64,000 nucleotides of DNA from Chryseobacterium arachidis (lineage in GTDB: Bacteria; Bacteroidota; Bacteroidia; Flavobacteriales; Weeksellaceae): contig NZ_FQUT01000001.1 of the NCBI RefSeq assembly GCF_900129245.1, forward strand, positions 124,001 to 188,000, given 5' to 3'. Made by a program: the position numbers and the translations under genes. The notes beneath the pieces are model-generated. The model was not told the DNA's origin, ran no database searches, and saw only the letters and a list, made by a program, of their open reading frames with translations. Shown piece after piece: positions 8,616 through 16,461 of this stretch. Positions within the stretch are counted from its first letter, which is position 1. Each line of letters starts with the position of its first letter.

Positions 8616-9855
8616 AGTACTTATCGTCATAATGACACTCTTGATATCCTGTAAAAGCCCATCGCAGGATAAGAAGACAGCTGATCAAAATAATCAGGAA
8701 ATCCTGCAGCAAGCCTTAAAAGTAAAAGATGAAGAAGAGTTTCTGAAAAATTTTCCAAAGGATTTTCATGCATTTAAAAATACTTTTGGCTGGAACGACA
8801 GCAAAAATGCTCCGGCTCTACTGTATAAAGATTCAGACAAATACATTCAGTATTGGTTTTCGCTTTTAAATCAACCGGAATTTAAAAAATATGAACCTGG
8901 TATTACATCTATCGCAGAAAACGGAATTTGGGAAGCAGATGGAGTGAACTATTTTCAGGATCAAAGCCTTCAGTATATCAAAAAGAATAATAAATATGAT
9001 TTGATTAATTCCTTGAGCAACGAGAAGGCCCAAAAAGTACTGGGATTTTTATTTGATGGCCCGGTTTTTAATGATGATCCAGAGTTTATCAATCATTTAA
9101 ATCCAGAAAAACAGAATATTGTAAAAAATATAGCGGGTAAAAATATCTCGTCGGAAAAAGTAAGAAGCAGTTTTCAGACCTACGAAAATAATGATCGTTA
9201 CTCTGTAATTTCTTTTGATGTTAATAAGGACGGAGTTGTAGATAAAATCGTAAGCAGTAAGCCTTATCAGGGAAATGATTTATTTCTTTTTTACGGAAAT
9301 AAAAACGGAAATTATAATCTCGCACTCGAAACGACCAATTTTTCTGAGGACGGAGGGAATATTGTAAAAAATATTATTCCGAATAATGAAGGTAAAGGGT
9401 TTACGGTAGCTACCTATTTTCCGGATCGTGGGTATTATGAAACGGAAATGTCTGTTGTGCCGGAAAGTAATTCATGGTTTTTGAAAAAGATTACCTACAA
9501 AACAATGTCTGGAGTATCTGAAAATGCAGTGAAATATGTCTGTGAAGTGAATCAGAATATTGATATCACCAAATCCGGATGGACTGCCAAAATAAAACAG
9601 ATACCCAATGAAAACGATAGGGATAAAAAATGCAGAACTGAAAAACAGGACTTAGCTCAGCAAAAATACTTAATACAAGATCCTGATGGATATACCAATC
9701 TTCGAATGGATAAAAATACCTCTTCAAAAATTCTTCAGAAAATAAATTCTGGTGAAAATCTTACTGTTCTCCAGGCTTCCGGTGACTGGTATTTTGTGAA
9801 AACCAATGCAGGCAAAAAAGGGTATGTGCATAAAAGCAGATTGAAAAAGGAATAA
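8608..9855 (+). CDS. SH3-domain lipoprotein, probable immunity protein of the upstream effector
   Basis: This 415-residue protein starts MNKVLIVIMTLLISCKS, a lipoprotein signal with Cys15 in LISC. The C-terminal 65 residues form a bacterial SH3 domain (GYTNLRMDKNTSSKILQKI, GDWYFVKTNAGKKGYVHKS), a fold often used to bind peptidoglycan. The central part includes a calcium-binding-like DVNKDGVVDK segment. The ATG lies inside the end of the effector gene (8 nt overlap), so translation is probably coupled. A periplasmic lipoprotein made together with a cell-wall-degrading effector is most simply an immunity protein, and an SH3 domain could shield wall substrate. That role is inference; the lipoprotein and SH3 calls are firm. 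Confidence 0.6.
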   Translation: MNKVLIVIMTLLISCKSPSQDKKTADQNNQEILQQALKVKDEEEFLKNFPKDFHAFKNTFGWNDSKNAPALLYKDSDKYIQYWFSLLNQPEFKKYEPGITSIAENGIWEADGVNYFQDQSLQYIKKNNKYDLINSLSNEKAQKVLGFLFDGPVFNDDPEFINHLNPEKQNIVKNIAGKNISSEKVRSSFQTYENNDRYSVISFDVNKDGVVDKIVSSKPYQGNDLFLFYGNKNGNYNLALETTNFSEDGGNIVKNIIPNNEGKGFTVATYFPDRGYYETEMSVVPESNSWFLKKITYKTMSGVSENAVKYVCEVNQNIDITKSGWTAKIKQIPNENDRDKKCRTEKQDLAQQKYLIQDPDGYTNLRMDKNTSSKILQKINSGENLTVLQASGDWYFVKTNAGKKGYVHKSRLKKE

Positions 9856-9957
9856 TTATTTCCCGAAATAAAAATACTTGCCAAAATTATCCTATTTTTA
9901 GGTATTGAATTGGCATCAGTATTGATGAAATCAATCCCATTGAAAAGTAAGACTTTT

Positions 9958-10485
9958 ATGATTAGAAAAAACTTTATAGGCTTATACCTTTTGGCTGGTT
10001 TAGCGGCCTTGTCGTGTAACAAAAACGAGTCTAAAACAAAAATATCCATAAAAGATTCATCGGTTGTTGCCCAATCCGAAAAACCTGTTTCGGAAAGTAG
10101 TCAGAAAGAAAATGATCAAAAACCCGATAACGAAGTCGCAGACAGTACAAATACTGACAAGCCGAAAACAGCCGTCTCCAAAAAGTCAATAGAAGGAAAA
10201 TATGTGGCGACCACCTGTGATGGCGGAAGGTTTTCAATGGAATTTAAAAATGTTGACGGCAAACCGACATTTAAGATTTATGATAAATCAAAAATCATTG
10301 CTGCCGGAAATGTCTCTACAGAAACGGATGAGAAAACGGGCGAGATTAGCTCCGTGACTATCGGGGAAATCGGAGGTCTTTATGAAGGAGACAAAATCGT
10401 CATTCAGAATTACGGAAATGCGATGAATGAATTTGAGCATTTTACGCAATGTGGTGACAAGTATCTCGAATTCAGTAAACGATAG
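9958..10485 (+). CDS. Small lipoprotein of unknown function in the T6SS locus
   Basis: An upstream TTG at 9910 is in frame, but the ATG at 9958 gives a clean lipoprotein signal (MIRKNFIGLYLLAGLAALSC, Cys20) and is preferred, giving 175 residues. A low-complexity Ser/Lys/Asp stretch follows (about residues 21-65), then a compact C-terminal domain with two cysteines (TTCDGG, FTQCGD) that may pair. The domain reads SIEGKYVATTCDGG with later strands ISSVTIGEIGG, like a small beta barrel. I do not recognise the family. It lies 102 nt after the SH3 lipoprotein gene and could be a second immunity or accessory factor. Confidence 0.55.
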   Translation: MIRKNFIGLYLLAGLAALSCNKNESKTKISIKDSSVVAQSEKPVSESSQKENDQKPDNEVADSTNTDKPKTAVSKKSIEGKYVATTCDGGRFSMEFKNVDGKPTFKIYDKSKIIAAGNVSTETDEKTGEISSVTIGEIGGLYEGDKIVIQNYGNAMNEFEHFTQCGDKYLEFSKR

Positions 10486-10578
10486 AATTCTAAAGAAAGA
10501 TTTATCAATTTCATATTAGTAAATTATTTGAAAAGTGAAATTTTTGCTCTAATTTAGGGTATACCAAAAACAAAATTT

Positions 10579-11541
10579 ATGATGGTTCATTTCATACTTT
10601 TTGGCGAAACGCTGGAAAGCATATCTGAAGAAATTCATCTTGAAAACCCGAAATACCTTAAAGAATTTCACAACAGGCATTGTGCAAAAGGCGATCTTAT
10701 AGATCATCAGCTGGTTCCCGGAAAAAAACTTTTTATTCCTGATACAGATACCGTTAAACGATACAACAGCAGAAACGATGCCCCTTTTAAACATCCGAAA
10801 TTAAATCCTGAAATTCCTTTTAATCCTGAAAATTTCAGCAGAATCTACTCGGTAAAGAATATAGAGCGGGAAGAAAATGAATCGAGCAGGAAATCCAATC
10901 AATTAACGTATACGGTTTCTGTTAAATGGATCAGAATTGAGGAAAATACCCACGTTTTTCACCTTTTCAAAAACAATTTTTCCGAAGAAAACAGCAGTAA
11001 GATGGCTTATCTGGCTTCAGAATCTATCAAAGCACTGAATCCGATTGAAGTAACGACGGATGGAAAAGGTGAAGTGATTAAAGTAGGCCTTACTGAACAT
11101 ACCATAAAAAATTTTCACGCAATTAAAGAGCGGTTATTTGATTTTTTTCCGGATCAATATGCTAAAATCTACCTTGATGAATTTGAATTTGCTGTCCTGA
11201 ACGAAGATGTTTTCGACGCAAGAATGAAAGAAGATATTTTTATTAAAAATTATTTTCCTGCCCTTAGAAACGGTTTTATAAACGGAACATCTCATCTTCG
11301 GCAATCTATCGGGGAAAATAACAACAAAGTCGATCTTCAGCAGAAAGTTAAAAATTCTGATTATAAGGAAGAAATTACGCTTTTACAGCAGTTAAATTCT
11401 GATGATAGCAACAAAAATTTCAATGGAAGCTATACTCTTTATTGGAGTTCCGGAATGGTGAAATCTATTGAAATTCAAAGCAGTATTTCTCAATTTGGTG
11501 TAAAGTATTCTAATTTATTCTTAGTTGAAGAACTTGCGTAA
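10579..11541 (+). CDS. LysM-like protein of the T6SS locus, function unknown
   Basis: The gene encodes 320 residues with no signal peptide; ATG 10579 and ATG 10582 are both possible starts. Residues 3-52 have the LysM pattern: FILFGETLESISEEI at the front and LVPGKKLFIP at the end. The remainder is an alpha/beta region with no motif I can name (SVKWIRIEENTHVFHLFKN, IKVGLTEHTIKNFHAIKERLFDF). Cytoplasmic LysM-like proteins occur with contractile injection systems, where they can link tube, spike or baseplate parts. Its position just before hcp suggests such a structural or chaperone role rather than cell-wall binding, but this is inference. Confidence 0.55.
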   Translation: MMVHFILFGETLESISEEIHLENPKYLKEFHNRHCAKGDLIDHQLVPGKKLFIPDTDTVKRYNSRNDAPFKHPKLNPEIPFNPENFSRIYSVKNIEREENESSRKSNQLTYTVSVKWIRIEENTHVFHLFKNNFSEENSSKMAYLASESIKALNPIEVTTDGKGEVIKVGLTEHTIKNFHAIKERLFDFFPDQYAKIYLDEFEFAVLNEDVFDARMKEDIFIKNYFPALRNGFINGTSHLRQSIGENNNKVDLQQKVKNSDYKEEITLLQQLNSDDSNKNFNGSYTLYWSSGMVKSIEIQSSISQFGVKYSNLFLVEELA

Positions 11542-11584
11542 ACGTAATCTGGCAGGCAATATTAAGAGATTGTTAACTCAAAAG

Positions 11585-11617
11585 TCGTAGAATTACGACA
11601 TCAAATCGTAGAACTAC
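11585..11617 (+). promoter_or_regulatory. Paired TCGTAGAAYTAC motif upstream of hcp1
   Basis: TCGTAGAATTAC at 11585-11596 and TCGTAGAACTAC at 11606-11617 form a direct repeat with a 21-bp period, about two helical turns. Each unit is itself close to a palindrome (TCGTA-GAAT-TACGA; GTAG-AA-CTAC). The same pair occurs at the same distance (113 nt from the ATG) before hcp2, while surrounding sequence differs. This suggests a dimeric regulator site. Confidence 0.6.
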
Positions 11618-11669
11618 TACAAAAAATAAAATTTATACTTAAAAATTTTCAGAATAAAAATAACCCCTT

Positions 11670-11677
11670 TATCTTTG
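11670..11677 (+). promoter_or_regulatory. -7 promoter element TATCTTTG of hcp1
   Basis: TATCTTTG is a perfect TAnnTTTG match, 53 nt downstream of the paired motif and 52 nt before the hcp1 ATG. A start of transcription a few bases later would leave a leader of about 45 nt. Confidence 0.65.
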
Positions 11678-11729
11678 TCCTACAATCACTGAATCACAAA
11701 ATATTATTAACGATTAAAATTTACCTATC

Positions 11730-12134
11730 ATGGCAGCAAATTCAAGAGGAATCTTAAAATTCAACGGCGGCGAAGGGCAGAAATTATTAAAGCTGAACTA
11801 CAGCGTATCAAGATCTACAGACGTATCAGGTAGAGTAGCATCAGATCCTTCAAACGCGATCATTAAACTTACAGTAGAAGCTACTGAAAAATCAGACATC
11901 TTAGAAAGTCTATTAAACGGGAAGTATAAGCCGACACAAGGAGAAATTACTTTCAACAAATCTCACGAAGAAGGTACTTTAATTACTTTAAACTGGGAAA
12001 ACGGCTATGTAATCCAGCATGAGGTAGATTTCGATGCAGTAGATGAAAACTCAATGCTAATCAGCTTTGTTGTTAGCGCAGAGAAAATCAACTATGGTAA
12101 TTCTGCTTACGAAGGTCTATGGCCATCATCTTAA
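11730..12134 (+). CDS. hcp: Hcp (TssD) T6SS tube protein, copy 1
   Basis: This 134-residue protein matches the Bacteroidota Hcp/TssD family in length and sequence: MAANSRGILKFNGGEGQKL at the start, then SRSTDVSGRVASDPSNA, and a C-terminal EVDFDAVDENSMLISFVVS. Hcp forms hexameric rings that stack into the inner tube, and it can also carry small effectors in its lumen. The gene has its own promoter region and ends in a terminator, as expected for a highly expressed single-gene unit. A second copy at 27493 differs mainly at silent sites and near the C-terminus. No signal peptide, as expected for a tube protein. Confidence 0.92.
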   Translation: MAANSRGILKFNGGEGQKLLKLNYSVSRSTDVSGRVASDPSNAIIKLTVEATEKSDILESLLNGKYKPTQGEITFNKSHEEGTLITLNWENGYVIQHEVDFDAVDENSMLISFVVSAEKINYGNSAYEGLWPSS

Positions 12135-12162
12135 GATTTTACAATCATCAACATTCATAATG

Positions 12163-12194
12163 AAAGACTGTCCTTCAGAGGGATAGTCTTTTTT
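12163..12194 (+). terminator. Rho-independent terminator after hcp1
   Basis: AAGACTGTCC / GGATAGTCTT pairs (one G-U) around a TTCAGA-type loop and is followed by T residues. Confidence 0.8.
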
Positions 12195-12294
12195 GCCTCA
12201 CCTATACCTAAGGAATAATTTTAAGATAAATTTTAGTATATGGTATTGATACATAATATATTAAATTATAAATGCATGTTTGAATAATTTTTTT

Positions 12295-12302
12295 TAACTT
12301 TA
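12295..12302 (+). promoter_or_regulatory. Possible -7 promoter element of vgrG1
   Basis: TAACTTTA differs by one base from TAnnTTTG and lies 22 nt before the vgrG1 ATG. The call is weak. The preceding 12195-12294 stretch is AT rich with no other feature. Confidence 0.3.
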
Positions 12303-12323
12303 ACCTTACACAATCACAAAATT

Positions 12324-14261
12324 ATGTCAATTACACCTGAAAATAAGCGAGAGACTGGATTCCGTCCCGTTGCGACGAGTGATGGGGTTTCAGCAACTCA
12401 TCATTCTGGGATCAACCGTCTGGTGAAACTTTCCTTGGTTATTGAAGGAAAGGTCATTAAATATTATAAACATTTTAAGCTGACCCAAAGTGCAAGACGT
12501 CATCACGAATTCAGTGTAACACTGGCTCACGATGCTTTGGAAGACCGGCAGACCCATACCTTGGAAGAAGCCAATAAATTTCTTGGAAAACGCTTAACCG
12601 TCGTCATTTCTTACAAGGACATCGAAAACAGTCCTGAAAGAAGTTTTGTGGGAGTCATCACAGGCGTAGGCTTCAGCCAGGAAAAAATGAGCCTTGGAAA
12701 TATTGTCTTAACAGGATACAGCCCGACCATTTTGCTGGACGGAGCCCCGCATATTCAGAGCTTTGGAGGCGGATCTTCTGTAAACATGGGGATTATTGCC
12801 AATGAAGTTATCAGACAGGGGATAGATATAAGCCGATTTGATGTTCGGGTGGATACGAATGATTATTCTCAGATTATTTACAGCAGTCAGTACGACGAAA
12901 CGCATTACAACTACCTGGCAAGAATGGCAGAAGCGTATGGCGAGCAGTTTTATTATGATGGTGAAGTATTGCATTTCGGAAAGCTCCCACCTCAGAATAA
13001 ACCGATCAGATTAACGTATGGAAGCAGTGCGAATGATATTAAAGTAGAATTAAAGGCAGTCCATACCAAACCTCAGTTTTACGGCTACAACAGCAGCAAA
13101 AATGAAAGGCTTACTTCGGGAGACACGCCTATCCGCCATGTAAGTGATTTAGCCAAAACAGCTTACGCCCACAATGATAAAATTTATAAAACACCGGCTT
13201 TACAGGTCGCACCGATAAAAGCTTTTACACATTTAGACATAGAATATTCCCAGAAAAGCAGCTCAGGCAGTGAAGCGGTGAATGTATTTTCATTATCAGG
13301 AAATACAACGGTTCCTTTCCTGCATCCTGGCTGCGTGGTGGATGTTCAGATGAGAAAACAGGACAGCAACGAGTCTGATTATTTCACAAGAATCATGATC
13401 ACGGAAGTATCTCATGAAGTCGATGCAATTGGTCATTATACCGGCAGTTTTGAAGGAATTGCTTCGGATACGGGATTTTTACCCAAACCTGAATTTAAAA
13501 CACCGAAGGCAGAGCCGCAGATTGCAACAGTCATTTCCAATGCCGATCCTGAAGGTCAGGGAAGAATTCAGGTAAGATTCGACTGGCAGACCAACGATAC
13601 GACCCATTTTATCAGAATGATGAGTCCTGACGCGGGGGGAACAGATCAGGTTACCCAAAACAGAGGGTATGTGGCGATTCCTGAAGTGGGAGACCAGGTG
13701 ATGGTTAATTTTGTTCACAGTCATCCTGACAGACCTTTTGTAATGGGCGGGATGTTTCATGGCGGAACCGCTTTGGGTGGATTTGCAGATAACCGAGTAA
13801 AATCAATCATGACAAGAAGCGGACATAAAGTGGTTTTTACGGAGGATGAAAGCATCATCATTACGGATAAATCAGGTAATGAAATTCATCTGGATACAAC
13901 GGGAAGCAATATTACAATCACGGCTCCTGAGACCATGACTTTGAACTGTAAGAATATGAATATCAATGTGGGAGAGAATATGACAACTTCGGTGGGAATG
14001 AATAAATCGGATACTATCGGAATGAATAATTCTCAAAGTGTGGGAGCGATGAAAATGACCACCGTGATGGGAGATACGAGTATGTTTATTACGGGTAAGC
14101 TGACGGAGATGATTGAGGGGGACGCGGTAAGTGAAGTGAAAAAGGGAAAAACGGTTATTAATTCCGATCAGGGTATTGAAACTACTTCCAATGCTTCTAT
14201 TACAAAGCATGCCCAAAATGAGGTTCAGAACAACAGTGGAGAAATGAGTAAAAATCATTAG
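12324..14261 (+). CDS. vgrG: VgrG (TssI) spike protein, copy 1
   Basis: This 645-residue protein is a T6SS spike that forms a trimer on the Hcp tube. The N-terminal part resembles phage tail hub protein gp27 (KLSLVIEGKVIKYYKHFKL, FVGVITGVGFSQEK, YDETHYNYLARMAEAYGEQF). The gp5-like OB-fold segment has EGQGRIQVRFDWQ and GYVAIPEVGDQVMVNFVHSH with DRPFVMGGMFHG. A beta-helix needle follows with repeats (MNINVGENMTTSVGMNKSD, TIGMNNSQSVGAMKM). It ends 2 nt before an effector gene, so it probably delivers that effector. From about 12393 on it is nearly identical to vgrG2; only the first 20 or so residues and two later residues (Asp267, Phe301) differ. Confidence 0.93.
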   Translation: MSITPENKRETGFRPVATSDGVSATHHSGINRLVKLSLVIEGKVIKYYKHFKLTQSARRHHEFSVTLAHDALEDRQTHTLEEANKFLGKRLTVVISYKDIENSPERSFVGVITGVGFSQEKMSLGNIVLTGYSPTILLDGAPHIQSFGGGSSVNMGIIANEVIRQGIDISRFDVRVDTNDYSQIIYSSQYDETHYNYLARMAEAYGEQFYYDGEVLHFGKLPPQNKPIRLTYGSSANDIKVELKAVHTKPQFYGYNSSKNERLTSGDTPIRHVSDLAKTAYAHNDKIYKTPALQVAPIKAFTHLDIEYSQKSSSGSEAVNVFSLSGNTTVPFLHPGCVVDVQMRKQDSNESDYFTRIMITEVSHEVDAIGHYTGSFEGIASDTGFLPKPEFKTPKAEPQIATVISNADPEGQGRIQVRFDWQTNDTTHFIRMMSPDAGGTDQVTQNRGYVAIPEVGDQVMVNFVHSHPDRPFVMGGMFHGGTALGGFADNRVKSIMTRSGHKVVFTEDESIIITDKSGNEIHLDTTGSNITITAPETMTLNCKNMNINVGENMTTSVGMNKSDTIGMNNSQSVGAMKMTTVMGDTSMFITGKLTEMIEGDAVSEVKKGKTVINSDQGIETTSNASITKHAQNEVQNNSGEMSKNH

Positions 14262-14402
14262 TCATGTCAAGAACGAGAATAGTAAAAGGTAAAATTTTTG
14301 AAGCGGTAGAGCAGGATTACACTATCTATTCTGAAAGTGATATTATCGACAGCTCGGCAGAAATTGTTTCAGAAAAAGGGGCAGAAAAGGGAGTGAGCTA
14401 TG
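12393..14402 (+). repeat. About 2.0-kb near-identical direct repeat, copy 1 (vgrG1 plus effector 5' end)
   Basis: This stretch matches 20020-22029 at a constant offset of 7627 bases with only a handful of differences visible by eye. It begins about 70 nt into vgrG and ends 139 nt into the effector gene, after the codons for VSYG. Both boundaries are sharp. This indicates recent duplication or gene conversion. Confidence 0.85.
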
Positions 14403-15631
14403 GTACGCCTTCTAAACCTTCAGCAGGAGAAATTAAGGCGAAATGTTTGGTTCAGTTCAGACCGCATGATCAATATATGAATACTCCTGATTTTGGTTTT
14501 GACTGGCTTCGTCAGGGCGATTCGGGACAGAAAGGTGACGAATGGTTCGGAGCTATTATGGGAAGATATTTTGAGGAAAGCACTTTTGTTACGCCTTTTC
14601 AGAATACCAATGGCTGGACTGCAGATAAGATAAGTAATCCGGATGGCTATTTCAAGAAAGAACTAAGCATGTATGATAAAAAACTGAAAAGCTACAAGAG
14701 TTTTTCAGTGATTTGGAAAAAAGTAAACAAAAAGCCTTACTTATATCCTATCCCGACATTAACTTTATTTAAAGGCAAGTCTGCGTTATTTACGCTTAAA
14801 ATTGAAATTCAGGAAAAACCAAAAAAACTGACTCTTGAGTTTAAAGAAAAAGATGCGGAGAAATATTTAAGCTTGAATCTAAAAGAAATAGGGGATGTTA
14901 AAAAAGGAAAATACAGCAAGTACAATTATCTGAAAATTACATGTAAGGAAGCTTTCTCAAAAGAGCAGATTCTTTATGTAAAAGCTGATGACGAGATTTG
15001 CGGGGCATTGAGAATTCATCCCAACGATACTGCTGTGGTCAAAAAGATAAATGTTGTTATTGTAAAGGTAAAAACCGATGCCAACGGCAGTCCTGTCATT
15101 GGAAAGCCTGCAACGGGAGGGAAAGCTTTTTTTTCTCAATGCATGTCTCAGGCTTTGGTGTCGGTTTCGATGACGGAAGAAATTTTAGACTGTACAGGAA
15201 ATTTTCTTTTTAATAAATTTAAAAGTAATTTCTGCACCAGTGTAGGAGGTGTTTTCACAGTCACTAAAAGCAATGGTTTGCGGGAATATCTGGAAGATAA
15301 AGTAAAAAGCCAATTTGGGAATAAATACGATAATCATTACAGGCTCTATTTCATCGGTGAAAGTGGCAATTGGAATGGTTTTGCGTATGGAAATTCTAAA
15401 TTCGGCGTGTATTTTAAAACACATAACAAGGCAACCATAGCCCACGAGACCATGCATGCCATGAATCTTCCCCACACATTTGCGAGTATATCCCAGGGGA
15501 CAATGCCTGCAAAATATACATATCAGGCAAAAAAAACCAATAATATTATGGATTACAGCCATTTGGCGGGGATAGAAAGATTCTGTTCCTACTATTGGCA
15601 TTGGAAAATTCTAAATAGTAAGATTAATTAA
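14264..15631 (+). CDS. T6SS metzincin-type metalloprotease effector, VgrG1-linked
   Basis: The 455-residue product lacks a signal peptide. Its first 47 residues (starting MSRTRIVKGKIFEAVEQDY) match the effector after vgrG2. A middle beta domain (about 170-270) is a diverged match to the same protein. The C-terminal zinc protease motif is HETMHAMNLPH, with His394, Glu395, His398 and His404, followed by a Met-turn-like NIMDYS at Met429. This is the metzincin layout HExxHxxGxxH with Asn in the Gly position. Substrate is unknown; a target-cell periplasmic or cytoplasmic protein is likely. It starts 2 nt after vgrG1 and is followed by a lipoprotein gene that would supply immunity. Confidence 0.75.
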   Translation: MSRTRIVKGKIFEAVEQDYTIYSESDIIDSSAEIVSEKGAEKGVSYGTPSKPSAGEIKAKCLVQFRPHDQYMNTPDFGFDWLRQGDSGQKGDEWFGAIMGRYFEESTFVTPFQNTNGWTADKISNPDGYFKKELSMYDKKLKSYKSFSVIWKKVNKKPYLYPIPTLTLFKGKSALFTLKIEIQEKPKKLTLEFKEKDAEKYLSLNLKEIGDVKKGKYSKYNYLKITCKEAFSKEQILYVKADDEICGALRIHPNDTAVVKKINVVIVKVKTDANGSPVIGKPATGGKAFFSQCMSQALVSVSMTEEILDCTGNFLFNKFKSNFCTSVGGVFTVTKSNGLREYLEDKVKSQFGNKYDNHYRLYFIGESGNWNGFAYGNSKFGVYFKTHNKATIAHETMHAMNLPHTFASISQGTMPAKYTYQAKKTNNIMDYSHLAGIERFCSYYWHWKILNSKIN

Positions 15632-15636
15632 GCATT

Positions 15637-16284
15637 ATGAGGTATTTGTTTATATTATTATTTTCAATATTTCTTTCCTGCGACGGTCAGAGTCAGGGAA
15701 AAAAAAGCAATCAAGAAAAATCGGGTATGAGAGAAAAAATTGACAGTGAACTGGCGGTGAAATTTGAGAAAGATTCAGATTTTTTATACCAATTGCCTAA
15801 TGGAAATGAAATTTATATGATGGAAAATCCAAAAGGAAATAATGTAGGGCTACAATATGAGAGGGAGCCTGCTCCGTCATTTTTTACAGTGTATAAAGAA
15901 TTTTACCCGGACGGTTTTATTAAAAAGAAAGAAACCCGTTTTGGGCAGTATACCAATGTAGGGATTTCTGAATATTACGATGAAAAAGGAAATGTGGAGA
16001 AAAAAAATGAGGAGGAAAAGTTTGGAAAAATAAAACCTTCAGATGTTTTAAAGATTCTGGACAAAAAAAAGCTGATTAATATTTCTACAGGTGAAGGAAG
16101 ATTAAGTGAAAATGGAACCGAGGCTTTTACCGTAAAGTACGACGAAAGTAAGCATGAATATACGGTCACTATGCAAAACGGAAAACCCAACAAAAATCCC
16201 GAATTTGGAATTGGAGAACCGCCTGCCTTTTTACCGGTAACGTATATCATCAATGGCGAAACGGGCGAGGTGAAAGAACAATAA
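15637..16284 (+). CDS. Lipoprotein, probable immunity protein of the VgrG1-linked protease
   Basis: This 215-residue protein begins MRYLFILLFSIFLSCDG, a lipoprotein signal with Cys15. It then has MORN-like strands (FYPDGFIKKKETRFGQ, ISEYYDEKGNVEKKNEEE) as in YwqK-type antitoxin/immunity proteins, and ends with a beta domain (YIINGETGEVKEQ). It follows the effector by 5 nt. The gene after effector 2 (23201-23878) has the same plan: lipobox, MORN-like strands, and a C-terminal GLTGEKLY segment. Two similar lipoproteins after two similar effectors argue strongly for cognate immunity; the metalloprotease would therefore act in the periplasm. No enzymatic motif is visible. Confidence 0.6.
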   Translation: MRYLFILLFSIFLSCDGQSQGKKSNQEKSGMREKIDSELAVKFEKDSDFLYQLPNGNEIYMMENPKGNNVGLQYEREPAPSFFTVYKEFYPDGFIKKKETRFGQYTNVGISEYYDEKGNVEKKNEEEKFGKIKPSDVLKILDKKKLINISTGEGRLSENGTEAFTVKYDESKHEYTVTMQNGKPNKNPEFGIGEPPAFLPVTYIINGETGEVKEQ

Positions 16285-16461
16285 AGTAATCTTAAAAGTA
16301 TTACGAGCGCTAAAGAATTATTATATTTAGAAAATTAAATAAACATCAGATAAAATAAAAAGGCAGAAGGCAGGAGTTGTGTATCAAAACAATTTAGCCT
16401 GTTTTTTGCTGTAAGATAGAACGAATTATAAACACAATTTATTAATATAAGAAAATTATAA

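Noticed and set aside
12708..12974. Minus-strand ORF inside vgrG1, identical in vgrG2
   Set aside because: It is conserved only because the vgrG genes are duplicates; composition is poor and it lies opposite a real gene.
16380..16440. Terminator-like GGCAGG / CCTGTTTTTTGC before clpV
   Set aside because: Pairing is short and imperfect and no start site for clpV could be tied to it, so I did not list it.
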